From the NCBI GenBank assembly GCA_903813345.2, contig CAIIXF020000012.1, positions 20,660,184-20,724,183 on the forward strand: 64,000 nucleotides of DNA, in the 5' to 3' direction. The notes beneath the pieces were generated by a model, which worked only from the letters and a program-made list of their open reading frames with translations, made no database searches and was not told where the DNA came from. Both the position numbers and the translations under genes were made by a program. Positions 12,401 through 27,400 of the stretch are shown here, one piece after another; within the stretch, counting starts at the first letter, position 1; each line of letters starts with the position of its first letter. The DNA is from Owenia fusiformis. Taxonomy: Eukaryota > Annelida > Polychaeta > Sabellida > Oweniidae.

Positions 12401-15400
12401 GGAGGTAGGATTAAGTCACTTAAGCCCTGTATACACTATGAATAAATTTTCAATCGTTTCAATTGTTTCAATCCTTTCAATCAGCTCAATCGTTTCAATG
12501 CTTGCATCATTTACTACGTTTCAATGCTTGCATCATTTCGAGCATATCAATTGATTTGCCTTTGAAATGAATGTAAAGTTGAAAGTTTGCGCCTGTTTTG
12601 CCGTTTCAAGCATTTCAGTCTAATGACCAATTCATAAGGAAATGGGCAAACGATTGAAAAGGAAAACGAACATGCACGTTTTTCCTTTCAAGGATTACGC
12701 CGAGCTTTTTCAAACATTTCAATCAATTCAATTGATATGCTGCTTGCGCCTGTTTCGCCGTTTCAAGCATTTCAATCAATTCGCATAAGGTGTTTTTTCA
12801 CATTCTCTTTCATATCAACCATTTCAAGCAATTCGGCCTTTTCATCCCCGTTTCAAGAATTTCACCTGCCAGTGTATACACCCCTTTAGCAGAGTCGCAT
12901 TGAGAAACATGAAAACAAGCTTCAAACTGACCTTGTTTATAATGAGAACTGTTCGTTTATCTGGGTACATATAGAGGGCTCTAAGGATCTCCTTATTCAA
13001 ATGGGTATTTGTCCATTTGTTACTAGCATCTACCAATACACCTACTGTAAAATATAATAATTTATTTGAAAACAAAGTTATTAATTCTGCACAATATGGT
13101 TTGGCAACAACAAAAACCACTGACACTTTGAAACTTGTATTAGAATCATATTAAAACTGTACAAGTTTTACTTTATAGTCTTCATCTGTCCATTTTATGT
13201 TCCATGTGGTCATCTGAGCCAATACACAATAACAAACAAGCAAACAAACAAACAAACAAAAAAACAAATGAATATTTATATTACACATAATACATATATA
13301 TTCCTCTAGCGTAAATAGTATTCAATAAATGTGCCTTAGAAAATTCAATCTTGGACGTAACAACAATTTTCCTCTTTGGTTTGTGTTGTTTCTTTCAATT
13401 AGCTCAGTGTAAGTTATAAACATTACAGATGAGGGTGGGTCCGCTAGGATATTAGAATTTGATGGTGATTTTAGCTCTCAATTACACTATGAATTGAAGC
13501 TAATGTTGCCATGTATTTTTCTACTTAAACAATTTTTTAATTGAGAAATAATATGTTATGCATCCTTTAACAAGAAATCATGATGATTTTAAAGAATGTG
13601 TTTTCTCGCAAGACTCATTGATAATGTTTGTATCTTTGTTATGATGAGCCCTACCAATATCAGCTTCCCCAATAGATGATGCAGGGTCAACGACACACTG
13701 GCGGTCAAGGTTATATCTTTTGCCCTCAGATTTCTTCACAACTCCAGGTGTATCCAAGAGAATCTAAACAAAAAAGGAAATTCCTGTAAATACTAGTAAT
13801 CTAATATAAGCATTGTAGCATTTTTTGAAAACTCTGCACCCACCTGAAAACCCATTTGCAACAACTTTAATATTTTGTCAGTTTTTAATGAAATTGTTTT
13901 AGCCACTAGAAGCACTGTCTGCTTATATATTCTAGATATGTTTGCTTTGTGTTTGTGATAGTGATTGCTTTCTATTAAGTGCCTTTTTGAATACTATTGC
14001 ACAAAACGTCATTGCTATTACTATTGCCATATCCCTATCACATAGCAATAGGGGAACTTATTAATGATCCGAAACAAAATCTTCTGGAACAAATTTTTTT
14101 TTATGAACTCATTTACAGTAGCAAAGTAAATTGTGCTGATGAAAATATAGACCTTTCCTTAATGATAATGATATCAAATCACTAAACGAAGAACAAAAAA
14201 TAGAACTGTGGGTACTGGGCTCACATGGTGTTGCTCAAAAGTGAATGATGGCTAAAGTGAAAGAAAATAAAAAAACGGATATAATTTTTTGCCAATATTT
14301 ACAATGCAGGACACTTGAAATCATTTGTAAAGCTAGGAAATGGGCCAAAGGTGAATTTTGCGAGAAAATAATAGTGGCCATTTTGAAAATAGGCAAGCTT
14401 TTGAAGCAGGAGTCACAGTTTTTTTTCTTTATTGATGTTGAACAAAAAGAATTTAAAACGGGAATCCTATCTACAGAGGATTTAAGAAGAGCCAAGTGTT
14501 GACAGACAGAGGTTTTAAAACTTGCCACTACTTTGGACTGACTGAGAGACAGATGGACAAATCAATTTTAATAGGCTAAGCAAATGGGCTCATAAAAGGC
14601 CCAAACATCCCAAAAATTGCAACAGTTTTTAAATTAGTCTTATATTATGTATTGATATCAGTTGAAAAACATATCAAAAGTATAGAAAAATGTATGCAGT
14701 GGACAAATATGAAATTTCACTTCCTAGGTACCCCCTACAGCCCTACCCCAAAATTGAGTATTGGTAGGAAACAATTTTTTCTTCCCAAATGGAATACTTT
14801 AGTCAAGTATTCAAGCTTTATTATGATAGATAACATATTCACAAATAATTAAAATATTATTTTAATCATTTTTGAGACCAGTAATTGGTCATTTGACCCC
14901 AAAGTATAACAAAATAGGCACAAAACAGGCATGTTATCACATATCTATTTAGATATTTTAGGATCAGTTTGTCAGAAAAACATGAAAAAAATCATGGTGT
15001 TACATATTCATATGAACTTCATATTTGGAGAGTGTCAGAATTCTAACGTGTATACTTAGGAAGAAAAAAATTACTTCATTTTCATCGTTTTGCCCCACCC
15101 ACTATAGGGGAGACTGTAGTTTTTATGACTAACTCCCACAATGCATCACATTTGTGTTAGAGTTGACATCTAAATCGTTTATATAGGCTTGTCATCATCT
15201 AAAATACAAGTTTTGTGAAGGTTTATACCTTATTAGTATGAAAAATAGGAATTATTAGTTGCACTAGGTGAAATGTTAAGGTGACCTCACTTTTATTTGA
15301 TGAATAATTACAAATCACCACTTTGATATTAGGGTATTAGGGTATTTGATAACTGCTATACTAGGCTTATCTAAATAAATAATGTAAGTTGTAGTTTCTG

Positions 15401-18400
15401 TGCAATTTAATATTGTTTAAATTAAAATTATTAATTACAATCCGCAATTACAAAATTTGCATATATTTAAATCCATCAGATAAATAAATCATCACATAGG
15501 AGTACATTACTATGGAACTATCAATTGGATGTATAATGCTGTAGAAACTAATTTATGGTTATTAAACGGAATTTAAACTGATAGAGCACATTTAAATCTC
15601 AGATATCTGGGGAGTCTTTCATTAATATAATTTCAGTGCGTAGGAATGATGGTAATTCTGTCTGTCAGGTTGGAAAACATTGAGTGTGCATGTGCTACAT
15701 TCAGAATCGGATGCAGATATTGTGATTGTGAAAACTGTAATCCAAAGTGTCCAAACCTCAAATACAGTTCTCATACAGATCTCCTTGTGTACACAAACTT
15801 CAACATTTTCCTCAAACCTGAACCAAAAGCAGTAACCCAAGAAACAAAATGTTGGAATATAAATGAAATAAGATTGTCTTTTGTTTATCTTTTCTGGGGT
15901 GTGACACCGCATTCTGGTTATACCTGGCATAGACAAGAAGCTATCATTGAGGCAGATAAAAAAGATAGAGTTCTTGAGAAAACAAGCGGTTGTTTTTAAA
16001 TTACCAAATGGGTCGTTTCGGTAACAAAATGTCTAAACGTCGAAGGTACGATTTTTCTTTTTTCTTTTTTTCACGCGTTATAGGCAGAATCCCCACGATG
16101 TTTTTTCTTACCATCGTGATCGTGTATCAGTATCATATGTTTTAGAAAATGTACATGTTTGCGCAAAAATAGCTCAGAAGACAACAGAATTGTTGATTTA
16201 ATTCCTTATACTAAGTTACATAAACGATTTGGGTCAAAAGTGCAGATCTTAACTGTTTATCGAAATACCGTTTATGTAAATAAAGTGAGGAATTAAATCG
16301 ATGATTCTGTTGTCTTCTGAACTATTTGTTCGCAAATATGTACATTTTTTAAACACATAATACTGATACAATTTTGTGATAACAATGTTGTGGAAATTCT
16401 GCCTACAACGTGTGAAATAAGGAAAAAAGAAAAATCATACCTTCGATGTTCCGACATTTTGTTACAACGTAATTAAGTGGAAACCAGTGAAATGCAAGCA
16501 ACTCTGTCATTGCAGAGGAACATGCTCTTTTGTCAATTTAAGGTGGAAAAACGGTGAAACCCTAACTGAACTTAGGCTTCAAAAATTCTATTAAAAGAGA
16601 ACAGCAAGATCTGAATTATTGCAGCCCCGTGTTCTTCCTCCAATTTCTGATATTTGTGCAAATACCTCCATTACTGATTATGAAAATAATGGTGACTAAA
16701 TAATGAACACTGGCGGATCTGGGGGCCGCGCCCCCCCCCTTGGGTTACCCTTTGCATTCGTTTGACTTCACTCCTTAAAAGAGAGCTTCGTCTTCGTCTG
16801 TAGTTTAACTAGACTCTGCACGCAGGGTACCCTTGGGTGGGCCCAGAAAAAAATAGGGCCTGAAAAAGGCCTTAAGGCCCCGAAAAGTGGGCCTTTTTGG
16901 TCATTAGTGGGCCTTTTAAGGCCTTATTTTTTAATTACAGGCCACATTTGAAGATAATGGGCCTCAATGTTTCAAAATTTAGGGTTTTAGGGGCCCAAAT
17001 TTTTTTTCCCGCGCAAGCCCAGATGTTTTTTTCTCAGACCTGAAATTTGCCCCCCCCTTGTTGGTTCCCAGATCCACCCTTAATGAAGTTTGGTGATAGA
17101 CAAGTTTGTAACTGATTGTTGCCATATATGACGGTTAAGATTACAAAATTAAGGCAGCTTTTTGACAATGAACATAACGTAATCGAACCATGCCCTGTAT
17201 AAAGACCCCGATAAAGACCAGGGATTTACTTTGTGTTACACTAGTTAACTCAGTAGGATTTATTAACGTAGAAACCTTTTCCTCATTAATTATTGAATTT
17301 CATCTTGAAATCCAATTCTTCAGTTGAACTTCTTCATTTCATTTCTCAATATCACTGTGTGGTTAAGAACACCTTAGTCAAAAGTAACAATTTTTCCTTA
17401 ATACAGGGCGAGCCAAAAAGGTAACCCAAACAAATCTTAATAACTCAGTCCAGTCATCCTGCATGAGTTGAGTCTTGGTCAATGTATTATCAATCTACCC
17501 AATCTCAGTGGTCTATCTCTAGTGGTCACGATTTTATGGCCATTTTATACCATGCCATGAAATATGGGTGTCATGCCTGGAGGCCAACTTGAACGTATCG
17601 TGCGTAGTTGTTCAAATCAAGAGCATAAAAATTTTGTGTTATGGCTCTCATCTTCATTCTTATCTCTTGTTTTAATGTTTCAAGTGTTGCTAGTATAGAA
17701 GAAAGGTCCACAGATAAAAAAAACTTGACTTGGCATTGATGTCCAGTCAGTTAGGCACATTTCGATATTTTGAGCACAGTTTGTAAATGGCCATAAAATC
17801 GTGACTATTAAGGATAGATCAATGACACTAAGCAGAATGAAAGAACATTGAACAAGGTAATTGTGCCAAATATGATGTCAAACCCATGCTGAATGACTGG
17901 GTTATTAACAAACATTTGGTTGGGTTACCTTTTTTGGCTCATACTGTATTAATAAACTGATGACAGGGACAGGGATATTTAACATTTTGTTGCCTTTTCA
18001 AGGATATTTTTAGACCACTGATTCTACTTAATTTCTAACAAATCGTTCTCTGTTCTACCAGAAAAGGTATATTATATATCAAATTGAATTTAAAGGGAAA
18101 AACATTTGATAATTTAGCAGTTATCAACTAAAAGTAGGGCTTCCCCTATATTTCACCTGGCATTTGCTGTTTTTTTTTACTTTTTTTACACAATTCTTTC
18201 CTGAAAACATCAAAAAACTGATTTCAGGACAAAATAAGCCTTTACAAATAATTTAGTTGTGCTATTGAGTTCAAATATGACATATCTTTGAAGTAATTAA
18301 TCAAAAGTAAGGTCACCCCAAAAGTGGGTGTGGTAAAATATTGAAATTTCAAATATTATTTTCACCCTTAATATTCACTTAATGACCCTGATACTTATCA

Positions 18401-21400
18401 AATACAATGGTCAGGTGTACAATAACCTCCTTGATTTTTTTCATGCAATTCAGATAAATTGATACAGAAATAGATACATTGTTAAATTAAATACGGGCTA
18501 TTTGATGGCCTATTTTCGGATAATTGGGGCTAGAAATGCCAATTTTTGCACTCAAATAGTTGGTTAACAATTTTTAGTTGCTCTTATGTCAGTAAACTAT
18601 CATAATATTACTCGTTTAGTTGACAAGAGCATTCTATTTTGAAATAAAAAAATATTTACAATCCCATACTCAAATTTGGAGGGGGGTACCTAGAATGTGA
18701 CATTTCACATTTGTCCACTGCATATATTTTTCTATATTTTTGATATGTTTTTCAACTGGTATCAATATACAATATAAGCCTAATTTAAAAACTGTTGCAA
18801 TTTTTGGGATGTTAAACTTCCATTTGCCTAGCCTATAAGTAAAATGGCTGAAAATAAAAAAACGGATTTAATTTTGCCAATTATTATGTAACAAAACTAT
18901 TTCATACAACTACTCTCTACAGCGACATGGCTTTTTACAATGCATATATCTTTTATTGACTTTGAAACATGTCAGTTTCTCCGACATACACCCCCAAAAT
19001 GCAATCTGATTTTCGACGCCGTTTCGGTGCCGTTTCGGTGCCGTTTCGGCACCAAATGGACTAACTAGTCCGGTAGCAAATTTTGGTGTCGAAAGGTTTC
19101 GGTGCCGGAAGGGTGTCGAAACAGTGCCGGAACGGTGCCGAATTGTTTCGATGGCGAAACGGCGTCGAATTATATTGGCTGTGTATGGGTCACTATACAG
19201 TATTTTACATGTTTTTTTGTCTACAGTATATAATACAGTCATCAGTTATATGTAAAATTATGAAAATAGTTACACCAAATATGTTATTAACATAATGGTA
19301 CCATAGACTTACAAAAATTGCTACATATTATGGTACAAAATAGATGGATGTTAAACACAGGAAAATACAATAGGCTTACATACATACTATGCTACAAACT
19401 AGTTAAATGTCCTTATTTTGTCACAGTCTTAGAGGAATCTGGCAAGATCTTTTAGAATTGTAATTTTGCTGTTCATCATTTCTTTTATTAAAATGTTGGG
19501 GGGTACATTACTGATTTAGATTTCTTGGGCTAGTGTTTTGAAAAATATTGATCTTTGGCTTGAATAGGCAGGGCAGTAAAAAAAAATTAAATGCAATTCC
19601 AATTCATCTTCAATTTGGTTCATGTTACTTGCATGTACGCAGATGACACGTTTATCTCCCTAGATGGAACTCCCTCTTCCATGAGACAATGTATGCATAT
19701 TTTTGATATTTTTCATGAAACATCAGGGTTAAAACTTAATAAAGAAAAAACATCAGCAATATGGTTAAGAAGTAAACACAACTCAAAAAAATTTTGTGAA
19801 GACATTCCACTCATATGGGAATCTAAGTTTAGGTTACTCAGGTTAAATATAACATCAGATCTTCGAAATATTTAATCCATTAATTTTAAAAACAAAATTC
19901 AGGAAATGCAAACTGTAATAAGTAGATATAAAAAAAGAAACTTGTCTATACTAGGAAAGATAACAGTTCTTAAATCCTTTGTTTTGCCTTAAGTAGTACA
20001 TTTATTTCTAGTCTTGCCCTAATTGTCGTGTGTAAATCATAAGAGAATAAAACAACTGTTTACTTCATTTATATGGAATTCTGCAGTAGCAAAAGTAAGC
20101 TTCTCACAATTAGTTCAAAATGTTGAAGTTGGAGGTTTGAGATTGTTTGAACCAACGCTGTTTGAACAATCCCTCAAACTTACATGGATCCAAAAACTTC
20201 TTAGAGATGGCTCTTGGCAAGAAACTGCCTTAAAAATTATCAATGTATAATCAAGAAATGAGCTTTTTAGGTATGATTCAAAATCACTTCAAAAATTGAG
20301 GAAAAAATTAAAAATAATTTTTGGAGAGATTTTGTTCATTTTCTACGAATTTACACAGAAAAGAAAGAAAAAGAAGCCGAACATAATACTCAAATGAGAG
20401 CTCAACAAGCCATGTGTACTACATTGGGGGGGGGGGGGGGGGGGAAATGTTCAATATATATTACAAAATACAAAGGTTAACAATGAAGTGATTGTACTAC
20501 AAGATGTATTTCAAAATTCAAAAAGACTTCTAACACTATTAGAATTCAATGACAAATTCCACACTAATATTAAAAACACTATTCCAAAATCTTGGCTAAG
20601 AGATGTCATGGATAATAATCAGAATATCACTGATTATGAAAGAAACAAAGCACATATCAAAGCGTTTCTTACTCAGTCAAAGATATGTAAATATAAATTG
20701 GGAATTTGTTCAGAACCAAGAAAAGAATTCAAAATATATAGAAGGATGGAATAAAGATCTAAATTTGTCACTCAATCAAAATGATAGGAAGGAGATAAAT
20801 AGATTTAACAAACTGAGTAACTATGAACCAAAGTTATCATCTTTCACTTACAAAGTCCTTCATACTTTTTAGCAACTAATACATACTTAAAAATGTGTGA
20901 ACTCATGTGTGGTCAAACAATTGCATTTTTTGTAAAGCAAATCCTGAAACGATTTTCCATCTTCTGTATGTATGTACTATTGTAAGTGCTTTATTAGATG
21001 ACATTAAACAATGGCTCCCTTTAGAGCTCACATTGCTATGTACTAAACAAAATGTATTGATAGGACCTGAGAGTATAAATGAAAAAACAATCATCCTAAA
21101 TAATGTGCTATGTATTTTTAAAAGGTATGTTTATTTTGTGCATATATTCTATGCTAAAACCAACACTTAAAGGTTTTATAAGTAATGTGAAGGAACATTT
21201 TATTATGGACAAACCAGTTGGCAGAGGTGATGAGCGGAAAATCATGGAAGCAAAATTAAACAAATGAAACTGATGATTTTTCCCTTAAATAAAAAAAATT
21301 GCCAAAGGTATAAAATTCTTAAACACTAACATGTAACCAATACTGTATTGTAATTGTTTTTTTGCAATTGCTTTAAAATGTTTTTCTTCTCTGAAATAAA

Positions 21401-24400
21401 AAAAATAAAATAAATAAATTGCAATTCTTTGTGAATAAGGCCTCAATACGTATAGACAAAGAAATCTTTTGGAAAAAGGTCCCTGGATTAAAAACGCAAA
21501 TTCACAAAGCAAAGAAAATTTACAATGGAGTGTCTTGACATTAAATCCTTTTATACAATGTCTCACTTTCAACTAATTGAGCCCCTTTATAGACTTCTAC
21601 CTTAATGAACATCTGAAAGCAATATTTGTTCAACAATGGACAGCAGTGTTTTGTCTTTGAATCTGCAGCCAAGATGTACCAGGAATGGATGGATAATGCT
21701 ATGAAATACAAAGTTCTGGATAATATTAGTAATATGAGAATTTCAAATAAATTGTCATAGTATTAATCCTTATGGAGTGCTGAAGTAATACGGGGAGGAA
21801 AGAGTTTTACAACACAATTGTGACTTCAGTGTCAAGACAGTTGCAGGATATATTTTCATAAAGTCATTCAACAATCTTGTAGCAATTTCATCTCACAAAA
21901 GGAAATCTATTGAAATTATAGCATTTTTATCCTTTCTTCCTGGACACCCTGAATGTACAGTATCTGCTTATATACAAGTATATCCAAGAATTGAGAGGAA
22001 TTCGTAAGCTCTTCAACTTTTTTTCAATCCAATTACTCAATCTGTATTTGAAATATGTAAACCATTGATGTTGTCATGAATAAATACATTTCACAAAAAA
22101 ACTTCCTCACCAATTGTGTGTTACCCTCTGTCAAAACTGCCTTTGTCTTGTTTCTCGTTGTATGAACTTTGGCAGACACTGCTGACACCTGGTGAAAGTA
22201 ATGTAAGAGGTTCATTGAAAACCAATAACATACAGGCGTGTACTGAGGTTCTAGGTACATAACATGTCAGAATACTGTAAGGTGTACCTAGGGATCATAA
22301 CAGATATTTTTGTATCTTTTCTGCTGTAGCCTAGCTCAGTCATACACTGTATCTATCCCTGTCCCGCTCTATAACATGGGGAATATAAAATTTTGGAGGC
22401 TTAGAAGATAAAATGTACCTAGTGTTAGATACAGGGTCTATCCCTCTGGAAATATGTGCATCTCCCTCCCTCCCTTGCAGCAACATATATATGTATTAAT
22501 CATTTAAATTTTGAAGGAAATCCTGGGAAATAATTATTCTTATTCAGTTCACTTCTTGAAACTTGTAAATATACAAACATGAGACTTGTTCTGTCCCGGC
22601 TAAGTTATATTTCATATTTATGTTTTTTAACTTGTTTGCATTTTCATGTTTTTGCCTGAGATATACATACTCTCCATCCCATAAGTTTGTTAGTCAGTGT
22701 TGATTTGCCAGCATTAGGGGCCCCAATGATGGCAACGCTCAGGACTCTTGCATCTGGAGGTTGGTCTGGATGTAGAAGTGCTTGTCTCCACTGTTCATCT
22801 AAATATACAGTACACATGTTATAATAAATGTCACATGTGGGTTTTCCCATATGCATTCTGAGTATTTTATGTGAAGAATAAAAAACATTTGATAAAGCAT
22901 GTAGTATATAGAGGATATTCTATGATTTATGAGTGATATGATTTTTATCCACAAATGGATATGATATCTGCAGGAGTGAGCGTAGCGAGTATGTCATGGC
23001 TTAAAAATCGTATGCTATGGTTAAGTGAAAATTTGTCAAAAATATCATATTTTACCACTGATTACAAAAATACCGTTTTTATTTTGATATGTTATCCTAT
23101 GAATATCATGCTAACTATGGAATAAATGTAGTTATTTAATAGCAAAAATCATAAAATAGCACACATAAAAATGAACAACATTTTCAAAATGGTTGATCAC
23201 TAGCCAAATTGTCATCAGAAAGTGTAACATGCTTCTAAGTAGGCACATATAAAATTTCAAAATTGCACACATACCACACACATATATATGAGAATGGTGG
23301 CCGCCTACTAGCTAAAGTGTCATAAGACAGAGTGCCATGCTTATGAGTATTCACATATCAAAGGATAGGTATAGATATGGGGATCTGAATTAAACAATGT
23401 TTACCATTTATTGAAAACATTCTGTAAAAAACATGGTCCTTTATGTAATGTTGACTGATTGACAACAATTTAATGCGAAAAATATTTAGATATATTTAAT
23501 ATGACTGTTTTTGTTAACATTTTTTAGTGCAATTGTTTTTTGTTCCTTTCTACCAATTCTTGAGAATGAAATAAAATGTCTCTCTGAACCTTGTTGGAAC
23601 AAATAGCATATACAACATTTTCTTAGACCTCTCAATACTATAATTATACAAAGGAAATTTTGGTTGATTTAACAGAAAGTATGCAAAAAATTTAAACAAA
23701 ACCCCCTAAAATAGATAAAAATGAAGATAAACCTTTTATTTCATGAACAAGATACTTTTTTAAAATCAACCAAACTTTCCTTTGTACAATTACAATATTG
23801 AGAGACCTAAACACATTTTGTTATGTCGTTTTGTTCCAATGAGGTTCGGATATATGTTTCATTTCATATACATATGATACCAAGAACAAAATAAGTGTCT
23901 GATGTGTTTTCTTAAACAATATAGAGAAAAGTATATATATATATTTTTCAAATTATAATGTTATCATTCAAAAGACTGGTTTAAAGATTCTCGCAATCTT
24001 TATCCAATCAGCGTTTGCGAGTGTGTCGGCTCACGTATAAAAGGCGAATCCAACTCAAATCCATGCAAGGGTGTATGAGGTACTCGAGGAAAGGGCTCGT
24101 GAAATCTGAATTTATATGCACATGGTCAATGTTTACACATGTTTGGAGTTATTGAAGAAAATGTGATATGGGTGTGGTTCCGAATTTGAAGTCATTGCTG
24201 GAAAATATGATTTTAATACGTGAAATTATATCTATAAATATAGCACTAAAAATAACAGTACACATAAAGTACATGTATGATTGTGTTCAGAAATGTTTGA
24301 AACCCTTACGGAAAATTCTGTCTGCATTTTGTCACCATTGCTCTTTCTCATGTTTCTTCCCGCATTCTAGTGCTGTTTGAATGAATATATTAATTAATGT

Positions 24401-27400
24401 ATTTCTAACTAAAACATATCACTTTTTTTTTATAAACCACAAACATTTAGATCATAAAAAAATTATTCAATACTTGAGTGAGCACGATATGCAAGGGTTA
24501 CTAAGTTGACACAGTAAATGACCACTGATATTGTGTTAGGCCATGCACTTTCATAGTGAAGTGACTAATTGGTTTATGTTTACGTTTTAATGTGTTTTGG
24601 GTTCCTTGTTACAGCAAGGGGGGCCAGTAAAGTAGACTAATATGTTTGCATGGCAAATTTTGATCGAATATGTGAGACACTTTAAGAGAATGTGTGTTCA
24701 AAAAGTTCACCATATCGATACCACTCCTTTGTACAAATGAGAAAAGTAGAATAACATGCATAAAAATGGTGGCCATTTTGAACCTACTACCCAAATTGGC
24801 ATTAGATAGTGTGCCAAGCATGTGGCATTCACATATTGAATACAAATGCGTAGCCAGGGGGGGGGGGTGCGATGGATGCGATCGTACCCCCCCCCCCCCA
24901 TAACCAATAAACAGATAACCATGACATAGAAGAAAAGCTTTTAAATGCTTTTTATTTGAAGCTTCTAGCTCAATTTTAAAGGAAGTTGCATCAATTTTTG
25001 TACAATTCAAGATATTACCCTTAGAAAAAACAACAATTTTTTCCGAAATTCAATGGTTTCATTGCATTTCATGTCACCATCATTTCAACCTTGAAGATCA
25101 AAGGAAAAATCATTATTTCAACCATTAAAAAAACCATTGCGCAACCATTACTTCACCCAATCTTTTCAACCCTTTTTACATAAAGTTGCAATGGTTTCGC
25201 AACCATTTTTGAGAAACCATTGCAAAACAATTACAACAATTACCCATTGAAATAAGCAGTTACAATTGATTGCAACCATTGATGGGGAACTGCAACTATT
25301 GCAACCATTAATCCTCAAAATGAACACTCATGGGCAGACCCGTGGCCAGTTTTTGCACTTTTGAAAAATTTCCAAGGGGATTACATTTGATAAGCATGGC
25401 ATACACATGTATATAAAAATGAAATAATTTTTGGCCAGGGCGAACCCCCCCTTCTCCCCTAACACCCCTGTCTACGAGCCTGGAGGACAATGATAAGTTT
25501 TAAATGGTATCGGAAGTAAAGATGCTAAAAATAGCTCAGTTCACTTCTACATAACACATGATTTTCATATCGGAAATACTAGCACTTTCTCAATTAATCA
25601 TTAGAGCCCTCTGATCTGGAATGCAGTACCCAGGCCTGTCAACTGTCCCGCAATTTGCGTATTTGTCACGCATTTGCTGAAGAATTTGAAGTCACGCCAA
25701 TTATTTTTGCGTGACAAAAAATGTCACGCAAATACGCATTTTACCTGGTAATTGTCAAGCAAAAATATTTCTGTAGAAAAATTTTCTAAAAAAGATCGTC
25801 TACACATCAAAAATACGAACGCCGGAAAAAAAGTACGCATTCCGTTCGGACTTTTCACGCGAATTACGTATATGTCACGCATTCCGTTCGAAATTTTTCG
25901 TAGGGGAGGTGTTCAACATTTCCAAGTCACTCATGTTAGGTGTTCCCAAGTTGACAGGCCTGAGTACCCGATGACATTAGAATCTGATTCAAAAACATTT
26001 AAGGCGCATTTCAAATCCAATCTCTTCAAGCAATTATATTTAGCTTCATTGCTTCAAGTCAAATATACTTCATTATGTCTCTTTATTTCCCATTTTGCTA
26101 GCATCTTTAGACAAATCATGTATGAATCAATTGTTACTACATGCATGTACATAATTATGAGTCTAATCTGTTAGTATGATATTATTAGTATGTTTTAAGT
26201 TAATATGTCTGTAGTCTGCAGTCTATCACAATATTCTCTTATTAAAAAAATTCTTTTTGGACTTTGTGTGTCTCGGATCTTGTTCTCAATGACAAATCTG
26301 ACGCCCGGGTCTGACGTTACTTCCAGAACAACAAAAAACATTCATTTATTTGTATATATCATTTAATCTAATCCCTAGGATTTTAAACACTTGTCTCTAT
26401 GACCCCGCCAATCACTAATCAGGTATAGCTTTTAAGGAAAATGAAAAATGCGGAAATCTTGTTAGAAAATAAAGATTCTTTTTTGTTTCAATTCAAATTT
26501 GCTGGCTTATTTTCATTAATAAAATTGTAGAAATACAAGTTAAAATTTTACATTATTGAATTCAGATAAGGTACCAAGACAGAGCAGACAAAGCATAGGG
26601 AATCCCATTGAACAGAAATGGCTGGCATTTTACAAACAAAATATATACTAGCAAATATCGTAAAATAACACCCATAAGAAAGGCCACCATTTTCAAAATG
26701 GTTGCTCACTAGCCAAGTTGTCATCTGAAGAAGTAATATGCTTTTAAGTAGCCACATTTAAAATTTAAAAAAAAATTGCCTACACATACACGTACTGTAG
26801 ATGCTGGCCATTTTTTAAAATGGCCCCCTACTACCCAAAATGTCATAAGAGTAAGACAGTATGCAATTCTTACGAGTATTCACATATCAAATATGAACAA
26901 AATCGCTCTATTACTCTTTGAATTATAATAAAAAATGTAAAATAACATACATAAAAATGGTGGCTATTTTTCAAAATGGCTGACTACTCCCTAAAGTTTT
27001 ATTAGACAATGTGCCATGCTTAAAGTATTCACATATCAAATATGAACAAAATCGCTCTCATACTTTTGGAGTTATAGTAAAAAATGTAGAAATGACAGCC
27101 TTTTTTTAAAATGGCAACCTACTACTAAATATGAACAGAATCGCTCCACTACTTTTCAAGTTATAGTAAAAAATGTAAAAAATGGTGGCCATTTTTCAAA
27201 ATGGCCGCCTACTACCCAAAGTGTCATTAGACAGTGTGCCATGCTTATAGTATTCACATAAAAATATGAACAAAATTGCTCTACTACCTTTTATGTTAAA
27301 TACACGTAAAAATGGCCGCCTACTACCAAAAATGTCATTAGACATTGTGCCATGCTTAAAGTATTCACATACCAAATATGAACAGAATAGCTCCACTACT

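Larger units (their letters stand above)
14572..18835. mobile_element. 4.3-kb element with long diverged TIRs, TAA flanks
   Basis: Ends read TAGGCTAAGCAAATGG and complementary CCATTTGCCTAGCCTA, flanked by TAA on both sides. Inverted homology continues inward for more than 400 bp through 'ttgcaacagtttttaaatta' and 'ggtaccccc'. A 3-bp TAA duplication fits PIF/Harbinger but no transposase was recognised. It contains other nested repeats. Confidence 0.6.
23120..24845. repeat. Family A pearl-like fragment, split by a TIR element
   Basis: 23120-23360 and 24731-24845 are two parts of family A sequence ('gccatgcttatgagtattca', 'aaaatggtggccattttga'). They are interrupted by the TIR element at 23361-24730. 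The second part ends where the GTAGCCAGG sequence begins. Confidence 0.55.

Noticed and set aside
19083-19242. Arg/Gly-rich frames on both strands
   Set aside because: By-products of the CGGTGCCGAAA minisatellite.
24609-25010. 133-codon minus-strand frame and overlapping frames
   Set aside because: Crosses the end of a TIR element, pearl-like sequence and G/C homopolymers; no domain.
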